A DNA stretch of 64,000 bases from a virus, in the IMG/VR virus record IMGVR_UViG_3300044640_002737, positions 62,001 through 126,000 of that record. The stretch is one strand, 5' to 3'. The position numbers and the translations under genes were made by a program. Within the stretch, counting starts at the first letter, position 1. The number at the start of each line of letters is the position of its first letter. Of this stretch, positions 14,989-22,698 are shown piece by piece. The notes beneath the pieces were generated by a model, which was given only the letters and a program-made list of their open reading frames with translations, was not told the origin of the DNA and ran no database searches.

Positions 14989-15335
14989 TACGGAATATAT
15001 TTTTGATCAAAAAACATATACTCTCCATCAGGAAAAACTGATAGCGGGTCTTCTAGCGGGTCGAGCCATGAATTAGAAATTTTTCTGCCATACATTATTT
15101 TCTTGGGTACTGATCGGCTATAGGAATTCACCGAGGGCATGTACTTAGATGTGAATTCATTCTCGAATACTATCTTTGCATCACGTTCATTTCTTGCTCT
15201 TACTCTAACCCATCTGTCTTTCATGGAAACACCGTCGACAGTCTTATGCATCTGTCCAAAGATGAAATAATAATCTTTCTTACTGAACACTGATCGTCTA
15301 CGGATAACACCGTCGTTATTATTATTCGTCGACAT
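14988..15335 (-). CDS. Basic 115-residue protein, unknown
   Basis: Arg/Lys- and Tyr-rich, with SVFSKKDYYFIFGQM near the start. Overlaps the preceding gene by 14 bases. Function unknown. Confidence 0.75.
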   Translation of the reverse strand: MSTNNNNDGVIRRRSVFSKKDYYFIFGQMHKTVDGVSMKDRWVRVRARNERDAKIVFENEFTSKYMPSVNSYSRSVPKKIMYGRKISNSWLDPLEDPLSVFPDGEYMFFDQKYIP

Positions 15336-15534
15336 CTACTAGGGATTGGGATAAAAGGTAATCATACAACAGATACATTTTTTTATCAAATGGTAACGGT
15401 GATCCGTCCATATTGAATTGCATATGAGAGGTTGATAATATGGATGCAATCTCTCTATCATCCAATTGTCTTAGGTGAATGTGAGGATAGTTGTTATCAA
15501 AATGTTCTTTTGTTCTTTCTACTAGTTCGTTCAT
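15322..15534 (-). CDS. Unrecognised 70-residue protein
   Basis: Helical protein starting MNELVERTKEHF. The ATG at 15534 is used because the earlier one overlaps the -7 box. First gene of a two-gene unit. Confidence 0.7.
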   Translation of the reverse strand: MNELVERTKEHFDNNYPHIHLRQLDDREIASILSTSHMQFNMDGSPLPFDKKMYLLYDYLLSQSLVDVDE

Positions 15535-15551
15535 GGCTTTGGTTTTGATTA

Positions 15552-15587
15552 GCAAATATAATAAAAAGATTCAGGATAAAAAAATAT
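15552..15587 (-). promoter_or_regulatory. Early-type promoter
   Basis: TTTTTTTATC and TATATTTG boxes; drives 15534-14988. Confidence 0.75.
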
Positions 15588-15610
15588 TTCCGCGGAAATG
15601 TGCGTGCGTG

Positions 15611-15635
15611 CATGGTATGTTACTACCATACTATG
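15611..15635. repeat. CATAGTATG inverted repeat, copy 2
   Basis: CATGGTATG, spacer TTACTAC, CATACTATG, about 25 bases upstream of the promoter at 15552. Confidence 0.85.
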
Positions 15636-15682
15636 TTCCGGGGTGTTTACCATTTGTTTAACCAATTTGCAAATACATTAAA

Positions 15683-15722
15683 CAAAAAAGAAAAAGGGCC
15701 GGACAAAATCCGAACCCTTCTT
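15683..15722 (-). terminator. Terminator of 16163-15747
   Basis: Imperfect stem AAGGGNNCGGA/TCCGNNCCCTT with interrupted T run on the minus strand. Confidence 0.7.
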
Positions 15723-15746
15723 CCAACCAACCAAACAAATTCTTTA

Positions 15747-16163
15747 TTACTCCTTACACATTTCCGGAGTTAGGTCTGCAATTCTGGAACTTCCAAATGT
15801 TATTTTCCATTGATTGTCTTTTGTGAATATGTAACCATATTGTTCAAAGTCAGATCTTGAGAAAGCTTCCAATGAAGCATTAACTCTTGGGATTTGAAGT
15901 CCTTCACCTCGGTCTCTGTGGTAAGCCACAACCACATCCTTAGCGGGTTTCTCAAAATCGTGAGCATCACCATCAATCGGTGTTAAGTTCTTAGCCAGAA
16001 TTGAGATTGCTCCCAATTCAATTAGAGCTAAAACTTTCTCTCGGTCAGTGTAGTTCTCTAATAATATTTTTCCATTGTGTGATGGGTAACCATCCCAGTG
16101 ACAGTATACTGAAAGTATTGTACCATCTTCTTTTTCGATTCCAATTCTTGAACGTGTTGCCAT
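15747..16163 (-). CDS. Conserved phage protein (MATRSRIGIE family)
   Basis: 138 residues. MATRSRIGIEKEDGTILSVYCHWDGYP with later VVAYHRDRGEG is a very conserved phage family of unknown function, here at its usual length. Single-gene early unit. Confidence 0.9.
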   Translation of the reverse strand: MATRSRIGIEKEDGTILSVYCHWDGYPSHNGKILLENYTDREKVLALIELGAISILAKNLTPIDGDAHDFEKPAKDVVVAYHRDRGEGLQIPRVNASLEAFSRSDFEQYGYIFTKDNQWKITFGSSRIADLTPEMCKE

Positions 16164-16192
16164 ATCTTTTTTGTTTTTAGTTTGATTATGAA

Positions 16193-16229
16193 GTAAAAGT
16201 AATATATTATTTCCAGATAAAAAAATTAT
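16193..16229 (-). promoter_or_regulatory. Early-type promoter, TTACTTTTAC variant
   Basis: TTTTTTTATC box and TTACTTTTAC; drives 16163-15747. Confidence 0.65.
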
Positions 16230-16438
16230 TCTTCAATTATATCGTCAACTTCAATTACCAAATAGTCATTGAGTCCTTCTTCCGCCATTGAGTCAGCTGC
16301 CTCTTCAGTGAATCCAATTTTATTTAAAGCTATCTTTAATGCTGAATCTCTATCAGTTGTTCTAACGTGTAAGATTGTTGGACTGTCCCAATCTTCCTGA
16401 CCGGTGAAAGCCACACAGAATAATTTTTTAATCTCCAT
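16226..16438 (-). CDS. Small acidic protein, unknown
   Basis: 70 residues starting MEIKKLFCVAFTG; alpha/beta with a very acidic end (VIEVDDIIEE). ATG at 16438 chosen since upstream ones lie in the promoter. Confidence 0.75.
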   Translation of the reverse strand: MEIKKLFCVAFTGQEDWDSPTILHVRTTDRDSALKIALNKIGFTEEAADSMAEEGLNDYLVIEVDDIIEE

Positions 16439-16462
16439 AATGCTATTTGTTTTAGTTACAGA

Positions 16463-16498
16463 GCAAATATAAGTAATCGGTTCCAGATAAAAAAATAA
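16463..16498 (-). promoter_or_regulatory. Early-type promoter
   Basis: TTTTTTTATC and TATATTTG boxes; drives 16438-16226. Confidence 0.75.
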
Positions 16499-16567
16499 TA
16501 TCAAATAATTTTTAACCCACGGTGTTTCCTCCCTGCCAGGTAGGAATTCTTAGCAACCGCTACAAAC

Positions 16568-16598
16568 AGAAATGGACCTCATCACGAGGCCCATTTCT
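16568..16598 (-). terminator. Probable terminator of 17051-16617
   Basis: Stem AAATGG-CCTC/GAGG-CCATTT; the T run after it on the minus strand is weak. Confidence 0.55.
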
Positions 16599-16616
16599 TA
16601 TAACCAAACAAACAAA

Positions 16617-17051
16617 CTATTCTTCTTCATCTTCTTCATCCTCATCCTCGTCCTCATCTTCCCACTCATCTTCATCTTCCTCTTCATCACCGTAGAAGTA
16701 ACCCTGAGCTTCACATGTTTCTGGATTGGGTAAGTTATTGTACTGAGCTACCACATCTGATTCCAAATCCTCTACCAACTTAGGATAAATCACTCCCGGT
16801 GTATTATCACCATTTGGATTATTTTTGAAGCAAAGATCGATTCCTGCACTTCGGTCTGAACCAAGACCATTTAGTTCAGCAAGTAATTCATAAAAGTCCT
16901 TTCCTCCAAATTCACCGTAACCATCATACTCGTTCTCAGTAAATACTCTACCATCAGGTGTGATCATGTGTACAGTGTATGTTGGTTTCCCTGAGTACAC
17001 ATTAGCAATTGATTCACCATTATCGCACGTTTTCCAGCTAAAAAATCCCAT
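16617..17051 (-). CDS. Conserved phage protein (MGFFSWKT family) with acidic tail
   Basis: 144 residues. The start MGFFSWKTCDNGESI, then YGEFGGKDFYELLAELNG, belongs to a broadly conserved phage family of unknown function. The last 25 residues are almost only Asp and Glu, as in DNA-mimic or charge-buffering tails; this tail is the unusual part. Confidence 0.9.
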   Translation of the reverse strand: MGFFSWKTCDNGESIANVYSGKPTYTVHMITPDGRVFTENEYDGYGEFGGKDFYELLAELNGLGSDRSAGIDLCFKNNPNGDNTPGVIYPKLVEDLESDVVAQYNNLPNPETCEAQGYFYGDEEEDEDEWEDEDEDEDEEDEEE

Positions 17052-17078
17052 ATCTTTTTGTTTTAGTTTGTTGATAGA

Positions 17079-17114
17079 GCAAATATAGAAATTTGGATTC
17101 AGATAAAAAAATAA
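17079..17114 (-). promoter_or_regulatory. Early-type promoter
   Basis: TTTTTTTATC and TATATTTG boxes; drives 17051-16617. Confidence 0.75.
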
Positions 17115-17396
17115 TTACTGGATTTTTTCGAATACAGTATCAATTATGAAAGGTGCCATGCAAATCATTCTATCTATACCAAAATTGATTGACGTGAATC
17201 CACCATCGAATTTACCAGTCATAGTGAATTCGTTATATCTCTCCGTGGTATGTCCATTATGATGTATAACATAACTTTGTCCGTTAAGCATTCGAAACTT
17301 TGGTCTCTCTTTTACCTCATGGTCAACATTAGAATCGTATACGAATTCAATTTTATTGCCGGAGGTTCGGATCATCTCGATATAGATCTGGGTCAT
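17115..17396 (-). CDS. Unrecognised 93-residue protein
   Basis: Beta-rich protein starting MTQIYIEMIRTSG. The ATG at 17396 has GGGAAGAAG upstream and lies just after the previous stop. Last of a three-gene unit from promoter 18162. Confidence 0.7.
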   Translation of the reverse strand: MTQIYIEMIRTSGNKIEFVYDSNVDHEVKERPKFRMLNGQSYVIHHNGHTTERYNEFTMTGKFDGGFTSINFGIDRMICMAPFIIDTVFEKIQ

Positions 17397-17418
17397 TCTA
17401 ATTTCTTCTTCCCTGGTA

Positions 17419-17838
17419 TTAATTATCATTTTCAGATATTTTAAAAAATTCAACATCATTGTAGAAATCTCTGTAGTATACGAAGAATCCCTTTGACTTG
17501 TCCGTGATAGCATCCAACTGTTTTGGAGTTGCTTCATGAAGCTTGTTTATTATACCATCTTCGATATTTCTTCTTAGTAAAGCTTCATCAAGAGTTCTGA
17601 AGTACCCAAGGTCAACCAATTTCTGGGCTTCCATACTTTTTGTTAAATCTCTATTTAGATCTCTAAATTTATCAGATAGCTTTTTTAACTCATTTTTTAG
17701 TTCATCCCTATTTGATAATCCAGAAATGTATCCCATTACTTTTTCCCTTTCTTTTTCCCAATCAGATCCTACCACTTTTCTCCAAACTAATTCTTTCCTG
17801 TTTTCATCTGCTGTATCTATTAACTTATCCAGATCCAT
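17419..17838 (-). CDS. Helical 139-residue protein, unknown
   Basis: Long charged helices, coiled-coil-like between about 35 and 80, then an aromatic C-terminal part (FFVYYRDFYNDVEFF). Two bases after the upstream stop. Confidence 0.75.
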   Translation of the reverse strand: MDLDKLIDTADENRKELVWRKVVGSDWEKEREKVMGYISGLSNRDELKNELKKLSDKFRDLNRDLTKSMEAQKLVDLGYFRTLDEALLRRNIEDGIINKLHEATPKQLDAITDKSKGFFVYYRDFYNDVEFFKISENDN

Positions 17839-17840
17839 GA

Positions 17841-18140
17841 TTAATCCTGTTTAAGTAATTTAACAACCGGACAAGTAACCCAACCTGAAGATACAGTTCT
17901 TACTGGTTCACTTACTATTCCATTTTCGATTAGAAATTCTAATACGCCCTCATTCTCTGAATAGTTCTTTATGATAACTTCATCATCTGAAAGCGATACG
18001 TCTGGTAGATTCACCGTCGCCATCATGACTGGGCATCCATCCTCAAGATCAATTAGTTCGATAGCGGTTCTTCTGTTATTGTATCTTCCGAACTTCAAAC
18101 GAACATCATATGTTTCGTACTGTGTCTTTAATGTGTACAT
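17841..18140 (-). CDS. DUF4313-like phage protein
   Basis: 99 residues. RRTAIELIDLEDGCPVMMAT, then NYSENEGVLEFLIENGIV, fits the DUF4313 family found in phages and plasmids; function unknown. First gene after promoter 18162. Confidence 0.85.
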   Translation of the reverse strand: MYTLKTQYETYDVRLKFGRYNNRRTAIELIDLEDGCPVMMATVNLPDVSLSDDEVIIKNYSENEGVLEFLIENGIVSEPVRTVSSGWVTCPVVKLLKQD

Positions 18141-18161
18141 TGTTTATATTTTTGGTGTTTA

Positions 18162-18197
18162 GCAAAGATAATAAATTGGTATCGGATAAAAAAATTA
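18162..18197 (-). promoter_or_regulatory. Early-type promoter
   Basis: TTTTTTTATC and TTATCTTTGC boxes; drives 18140-17115. Confidence 0.7.
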
Positions 18198-18446
18198 AAT
18201 CATGTTAATGAACGGAATGCCTCTCTTTGTGAATTCTTCTTCAATCTCTTCTCTGGTCTGCCAACATCTGGGATTATCTTCATCTGAGAAAAACACCTCA
18301 AAGGTGTTAACACCGTCGCCATATAACATAGGACCAGCAACTATTGATACGCTACTGCCGTCTGCAAATCCCACCTCGGTTTTGATCGAATCAGGAAGAT
18401 GGTGCGGGACAAATACAAGATCATCAAATTTAACAATGTGTACCAT
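18195..18446 (-). CDS. Conserved small phage protein
   Basis: 83 residues. FDDLVFVPHHLP, then a GDGVNTFEV segment and WQTREEIEEEF, matches a small family seen widely in phages, function unknown. One base after the next gene. Confidence 0.8.
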   Translation of the reverse strand: MVHIVKFDDLVFVPHHLPDSIKTEVGFADGSSVSIVAGPMLYGDGVNTFEVFFSDEDNPRCWQTREEIEEEFTKRGIPFINMI

Positions 18447-18447
18447 G

Positions 18448-18642
18448 TTATTTTACTTTATCCCATTCCATTGGGGTGAACGTTTTCTTTGCATCAACAC
18501 TTAACCAAACTGGATTGGTTGATTTTGGATTTATCATAATAGATCCGGTATCTTCGTTGTATATTGTTACTGCTCCTTTGGGTAGTGATCCACTAAACCT
18601 TGAAAACACTGATCTCTTAAGTATTACTAACATATGATTCAT
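18448..18642 (-). CDS. Unrecognised 64-residue protein
   Basis: Basic beta-type sequence; the start may be the second ATG at 18633 (MLVILKR). First gene of the two-gene unit from promoter 18652. Confidence 0.65.
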   Translation of the reverse strand: MNHMLVILKRSVFSRFSGSLPKGAVTIYNEDTGSIMINPKSTNPVWLSVDAKKTFTPMEWDKVK

Positions 18643-18651
18643 TTTGATATT

Positions 18652-18688
18652 GGTAAAGATAATAAATTGGTTTCAGATAAAAAAATAA
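18652..18688 (-). promoter_or_regulatory. Early-type promoter
   Basis: TTTTTTTATC and TTATCTTTAC boxes; drives 18642-18195. Confidence 0.65.
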
Positions 18689-18721
18689 AACCAAATCTAT
18701 CCCGCAACGAGGCCTCGCACG

Positions 18722-18746
18722 CATAGTATGTTAGTCCCATACTATG
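18722..18746. repeat. CATAGTATG inverted repeat, copy 3
   Basis: Perfect arms CATAGTATG and CATACTATG, spacer TTAGTCC. Overlaps the stop codon of 18924-18742 and lies 34 bases upstream of promoter 18652. Confidence 0.9.
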
Positions 18747-18924
18747 TATTGGCCGGATCCATCATCTGTATATAGTGTTCCAATCTCTCCGCGGGTAAGC
18801 TATAAGCAAACTCATACTGTGAGACATCCTTTCCCTTTGGATAGTACTTACGCAGAATAACCAGGAGCTCTTCTCTTTGCTCCTGGTTATCTGTTCTTAA
18901 TATCTTCTTTGGCTTCTTAGCCAT
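18742..18924 (-). CDS. Basic 60-residue protein, unknown
   Basis: Begins MAKKPKKILRT, helical. Start overlaps the stop of the DUF932-like gene, and its stop lies inside a palindromic repeat. Confidence 0.7.
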   Translation of the reverse strand: MAKKPKKILRTDNQEQREELLVILRKYYPKGKDVSQYEFAYSLPAERLEHYIQMMDPANT

Positions 18925-20018
18925 TAATAAGGACTCGAAATGATATTTGCCATATCATATTTTTTACTTAGTAACTGTGATGCCTGAACTTGAAGTCTGC
19001 GACGGTCGTAGTCGCTGATGTTGATACCGTTATCATGGGTAGCGAAATGCGTGACTCCATTTACAAGATCCCAGATTGTTGTTCCTGTTTTAGCACTCTT
19101 CTTTTGCTGTGGGTTTAACAAGATTGTATCGATGTTTGCACCGTGGAAACGTTCTCTCGTTGTGTGCAAAGGTACCCAAGCTTCCAACTCTTTATGCTCC
19201 GCATCTGAAAATCTTCTTAGAGCTTCGTGTGTTGACTCCAACTCGAATAGTGATGCTCTGGTGTTCATAGCTGCTCTTAGCTTCTCTTCGAATTGGAGAG
19301 GTTGAAATCCTCTATCGGCTAGAAGGTTTAATCTGTCCCAGAAACTTTCCATTGACATCCTGTCCATTTGACCAAGAGCCATACTCTCATCGAATGCTGT
19401 ACCAATCATACCATTTGCGCAAACCAATCGATACATGAAAGGTGAAACTCTAAAGCCACCCTCTGGGTTGTTAGTGAAGGTAACACCTCCGTAATGATCT
19501 TCGTCGCTTAACCCCTTTACACCCCAAGAGTTGTTAGGTGAAGATGCATTGATAACCACACCTCCGTTATCCCCAATTGAGAAGTTGTTTACTGATAGGT
19601 TGTACTTATCAATAATACGTCCGGTTGTCTCCATAAAGATCTGGTTGCTGATAAGATCTCTTGGATCCTTCTGTACACTAACGATCTCTCTGCTGTCAGG
19701 GTTAACTACCAATGATAGGCTCGTAGCCCCTTTAGCCTGAACAGCCACCTTTAACCTGTTAACTAAAGCCTGTCTAGCCTTATCCCCAAATGCTGAGGAG
19801 AATGTTTTGTCGAAACCTACCGGTAGGCCAACAACCTTACAGATACCTTTGAATGCATCGCTATTCATTCGGATAAGTTTATCCTCAACCTTTAGCGTGT
19901 TGGGTTTTACTATTTCGATATCCTTCAGACTGACTTCCTTTCTGATTGGAGTTTTTAAAATGGCCTCTGCTGATCTTTGGTCGAATAGAGATTGTGAGAT
20001 TGTTTCAAATTTTTTCAT
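18924..20018 (-). CDS. DUF932-like phage protein
   Basis: 364 residues, the normal size for the family. The central YRLVCANGMIG segment is the hallmark of DUF932 (phage/plasmid-like TIGR03299-type) proteins, whose role is unknown though they often lie near recombination genes. It sits directly downstream of the RecA-like gene but under its own promoter at 20041. Confidence 0.8.
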   Translation of the reverse strand: MKKFETISQSLFDQRSAEAILKTPIRKEVSLKDIEIVKPNTLKVEDKLIRMNSDAFKGICKVVGLPVGFDKTFSSAFGDKARQALVNRLKVAVQAKGATSLSLVVNPDSREIVSVQKDPRDLISNQIFMETTGRIIDKYNLSVNNFSIGDNGGVVINASSPNNSWGVKGLSDEDHYGGVTFTNNPEGGFRVSPFMYRLVCANGMIGTAFDESMALGQMDRMSMESFWDRLNLLADRGFQPLQFEEKLRAAMNTRASLFELESTHEALRRFSDAEHKELEAWVPLHTTRERFHGANIDTILLNPQQKKSAKTGTTIWDLVNGVTHFATHDNGINISDYDRRRLQVQASQLLSKKYDMANIISSPY

Positions 20019-20040
20019 AGATGTTTGTTTTGATTATGAA

Positions 20041-20076
20041 GCAAATATAATAATAGAATACCGGATAAAAAAATAA
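20041..20076 (-). promoter_or_regulatory. Early-type promoter
   Basis: TTTTTTTATC and TATATTTG boxes; drives 20018-18742. Confidence 0.75.
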
Positions 20077-20088
20077 AAGCTGGGTTTT

Positions 20089-21096
20089 TTATAACCCAGC
20101 TTCAAAATCATCATTAGCTTCATTAAAGCCAAACATTTCATCGAAAGCATTTCCTTCACCTTCGATTAATGTTCTTTCGTGAGCCAAAGCCTCTCTAGCG
20201 TTCTCATCGTTGTTGAAACGTTTTAGGTCGTAGTGTACATCGCCTGTCTCGGATAGTGAATAGAACATTCTTTTTTCTGCCTGACCTCTACGGTTTTTGG
20301 TAAAGATCAAATAAGGTGAGCCACTGTCCTTATCTAAGCGTAACTCAAGCATACCTGTGGTATTGTGCTTAAGCTTGTTAGAACCAACGAAAACGCCTCC
20401 TTTTGTCACTTGTTGGATTGCTATGAACGTGGTATTCTTTGTAGCATCATTACCTCCAAGGTTATGACTTAGCATTAGATCAATCAACCACTTCTCAGCA
20501 CCGGAAGTTCCCAATCTTAGTACTTCCTTGATATCTTCCTGTACCTCAGCGAAGGAGTCAATTAAGACCACATCGTAACCTGGCTTCAGAGCCTGCTCGA
20601 TAACCGTCTTTGGATTGCTGTCACAGTACTCACCGGTGAATAGAATATCAACCTCACCAAACTTAGGGAAACGTTGGACATAACCATATAGGTCGATCCT
20701 CGTCATCTCCGCTGAAATGAATAGAACTTTGTTACCTTCAAGTGCAAGGTCGGATAGCATATCTAACGATACGGTTGACTTACCAACCCCTGGTCCTCCA
20801 ATAAGCATGAAGTTACAAGCCTTAGGTATACCTCCTTGTGGGGTGAATAGAAAATCAACCGGCTTACCTGTTTTAAGAGGTACGAATAGATCCGGCGGGA
20901 AATTCTGTTCACTCATACGAACCAATTCCAATGGGCGTTCCATGAAATCTGGTGCTGGTGTACTACTGGAAGTAAGAGGTGGTAACCCCTGCTCCTCTCT
21001 CTTCTTTGCTGCTGCTGCTCTTACCGACTCTGCAATCTTAGCTCTAGCTTCGTCTGACATCGGTTTTCTTGTTCCTGTTGCTGGTGTGTGTGCCAT
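20089..21096 (-). CDS. RecA/RadA-type ATPase
   Basis: 335 residues. Walker A GGPGVGKST at about 100-108, a RecA-like strand KVLFISAEM at 123-131, Walker B VVLID at 176-180, and a later TTFIAIQQ sensor-like strand. The N-terminal 50 residues are basic (SDEARAKIAESVRAAAAKK), NUMOD3-like and probably DNA-binding. This is the core of a recombinase or DnaB-like helicase; a UvsX-type recombination role is likely but not separable from helicase loading. ATG at 21096 is used because the longer frame crosses the promoter. Confidence 0.85.
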   Translation of the reverse strand: MAHTPATGTRKPMSDEARAKIAESVRAAAAKKREEQGLPPLTSSSTPAPDFMERPLELVRMSEQNFPPDLFVPLKTGKPVDFLFTPQGGIPKACNFMLIGGPGVGKSTVSLDMLSDLALEGNKVLFISAEMTRIDLYGYVQRFPKFGEVDILFTGEYCDSNPKTVIEQALKPGYDVVLIDSFAEVQEDIKEVLRLGTSGAEKWLIDLMLSHNLGGNDATKNTTFIAIQQVTKGGVFVGSNKLKHNTTGMLELRLDKDSGSPYLIFTKNRRGQAEKRMFYSLSETGDVHYDLKRFNNDENAREALAHERTLIEGEGNAFDEMFGFNEANDDFEAGL

Positions 21097-21123
21097 ATCT
21101 TTTTGTTTGTTTTTGATTATAAA

Positions 21124-21159
21124 GCAAATATAAGAAACCTTCCTTAGATAAAAAAATAA
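21124..21159 (-). promoter_or_regulatory. Early-type promoter
   Basis: TTTTTTTATC and TATATTTG boxes; drives the RecA-like gene. Back to back with the plus-strand late box at 21177. Confidence 0.75.
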
Positions 21160-21176
21160 TTGATGAATTTTTTTCG

Positions 21177-21185
21177 GATATATAC
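21177..21185 (+). promoter_or_regulatory. Late-type promoter box
   Basis: GATATATAC about 28 bases before the ATG at 21213. Confidence 0.6.
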
Positions 21186-21212
21186 AATATAAATAAAAAC
21201 TGTATAGTAATA

Positions 21213-22040
21213 ATGGGAAAGATAAAATCATTCAACGAATATATCAACGAGAATAACATGGGTATTATTGCTATGGCAATAGGTCAGGCTGAATTGGAAG
21301 CAAGGGCTAAGGAAGAAAAAGCAAGAGCTGAAAAAGCTGGAGCTGAAGCAACCAATGCTACTATAGATTCGACGGTGTCCGGATACAGTGCAAAGAAATT
21401 TAATCCAGTTGCTGGTAATGATGACTTTGCTATCTACCTTCAACATCAGCAAGGACCTGCAGGTGCAGCTGGTTTAGTTAAGGCATTAAACGGAACAGGC
21501 AACTTAGCTTCCGATACGGTTAAAACTAAAGGTGGTGTTAAATACGCAAACATTGTTAAGAACATACCGAGTGATAAGCCTCAGGTTAAAGCTGACGTCA
21601 TTAAAGCACTAGACAACGGTGATGAGAAAACTGCATCAGCTTTATTCATGAATACTTGGAAAGAGAAATGGTTTGCTAAGCAAAAGCAGGCTATGACGGA
21701 AATAGAAAAACCCGCTAATGCTGCGGTTAAAGAAGCAATTCAAAAATACAGTATCCAATACTCTGTACCTTTTGACTTTGCTGTCACCGTTGCAATGATT
21801 GAATCTGGTCTTAATCCTAAGGCAGGTAATTCAACATATAAAGGTCTTTATGCAATCCAACCTAACAGTAACTACGGTGGTAAGACAATAGCAGTTGGTA
21901 AAGATTGGGCAAATGCAGATAGAAATGCAGAAGCTGGTATTAAGTTGTTAGCTTCACAGGTTAAAGGATTCAAAAAGTTATTAGGTGGTGATTGGGCATC
22001 ATTAAATGTTGGTGATTGGACTAATCAAGTAATCGCATAA
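21213..22040 (+). CDS. Capsid-targeted lytic transglycosylase
   Basis: 275 residues. Leader MGKIKSFNEYINEN with an INE site; residues 25-48 are a helical Ala/Glu/Lys-rich linker. The C-terminal 100 residues form a lysozyme-like SLT domain: VTVAMIESGLNP with catalytic Glu197, then YKGLYAIQPN. It should cut the glycan strands of peptidoglycan. With the leader and late-type box it is best read as a head-packaged or virion-borne wall hydrolase used at entry, not a holin-partnered endolysin; an endolysin role cannot be excluded. Confidence 0.85.
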   Translation: MGKIKSFNEYINENNMGIIAMAIGQAELEARAKEEKARAEKAGAEATNATIDSTVSGYSAKKFNPVAGNDDFAIYLQHQQGPAGAAGLVKALNGTGNLASDTVKTKGGVKYANIVKNIPSDKPQVKADVIKALDNGDEKTASALFMNTWKEKWFAKQKQAMTEIEKPANAAVKEAIQKYSIQYSVPFDFAVTVAMIESGLNPKAGNSTYKGLYAIQPNSNYGGKTIAVGKDWANADRNAEAGIKLLASQVKGFKKLLGGDWASLNVGDWTNQVIA

Positions 22041-22077
22041 AAAAACCCCAGACTCATAAAGAATCTGGGGTTTTTTG
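22037..22077. terminator. Bidirectional terminator
   Basis: Stem CCCCAGA(C)TC/GA(A)TCTGGGG with A run before and T run after; serves 21213-22040 and, on the minus strand, 22321-22094. Confidence 0.9.
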
Positions 22078-22093
22078 TATGATGAGGTCTGGA

Positions 22094-22321
22094 TTAATCT
22101 GCCATCTCATGAGTTTCGAATTCGAATACTACTTCAGCACCAAAGACATCACCTTGGGAACCAAAGCCAAATCTTTTACCTTCATCATTCGGTTTCATTA
22201 GGACAACACGTTCAGTGAACATACCATCACATGCTTTATCGAATGCTGATTTAGCTTCATCAGCATCATTAAACATTTGATAGGTGTCTCCATCGACATT
22301 ACAATTTACTAGTAAAAACAT
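22094..22321 (-). CDS. Unrecognised 75-residue protein
   Basis: Acidic alpha/beta protein beginning MFLLVNCNVDG. Second gene of a two-gene early unit. Function unknown. Confidence 0.75.
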   Translation of the reverse strand: MFLLVNCNVDGDTYQMFNDADEAKSAFDKACDGMFTERVVLMKPNDEGKRFGFGSQGDVFGAEVVFEFETHEMAD

Positions 22322-22358
22322 ATATTAAAATTTTAATCGGTTACTTTTTGCATTTTTG

Positions 22359-22598
22359 CTAACTCACCAAAGCATTTAGCAAGTTGGGTAATTGAGATTC
22401 ATTGATGACTAGAACCTTACAGAATCCTTGTTCATATTCTCCTACCGCGTCATCTATTAGGTAGTCTGCATATTCTCCGAAGTCATCAAATTCATCCTCT
22501 TCCATATTTGATTCATCAATAACGATCATTTCCACTCTTACCTCATCATTGAGAGATCCTCCAGTAGCTATTAGTATGTGTGTTTCTTTTTGTGCCAT
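22359..22598 (-). CDS. Acidic 79-residue protein, unknown
   Basis: Starts MAQKETHILIATGG and contains an Asp/Glu-rich centre. First gene after promoter 22622. Confidence 0.75.
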   Translation of the reverse strand: MAQKETHILIATGGSLNDEVRVEMIVIDESNMEEDEFDDFGEYADYLIDDAVGEYEQGFCKVLVINESQLPNLLNALVS

Positions 22599-22621
22599 GA
22601 TTGTTTGTTTTTAATTACTAA

Positions 22622-22657
22622 GCAAATATAAGTAGACCAACTCAGATAAAAAAATAA
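22622..22657 (-). promoter_or_regulatory. Early-type promoter
   Basis: TTTTTTTATC and TATATTTG boxes; drives 22598-22094; back to back with the late box at 22674. Confidence 0.75.
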
Positions 22658-22673
22658 TACCCCAATTTTTTTT

Positions 22674-22682
22674 GATATATAG
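22674..22682 (+). promoter_or_regulatory. Late-type promoter box
   Basis: GATATATAG 17 bases before the ATG at 22699. Confidence 0.7.
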
Positions 22683-22698
22683 TGAATACTAATAAATT

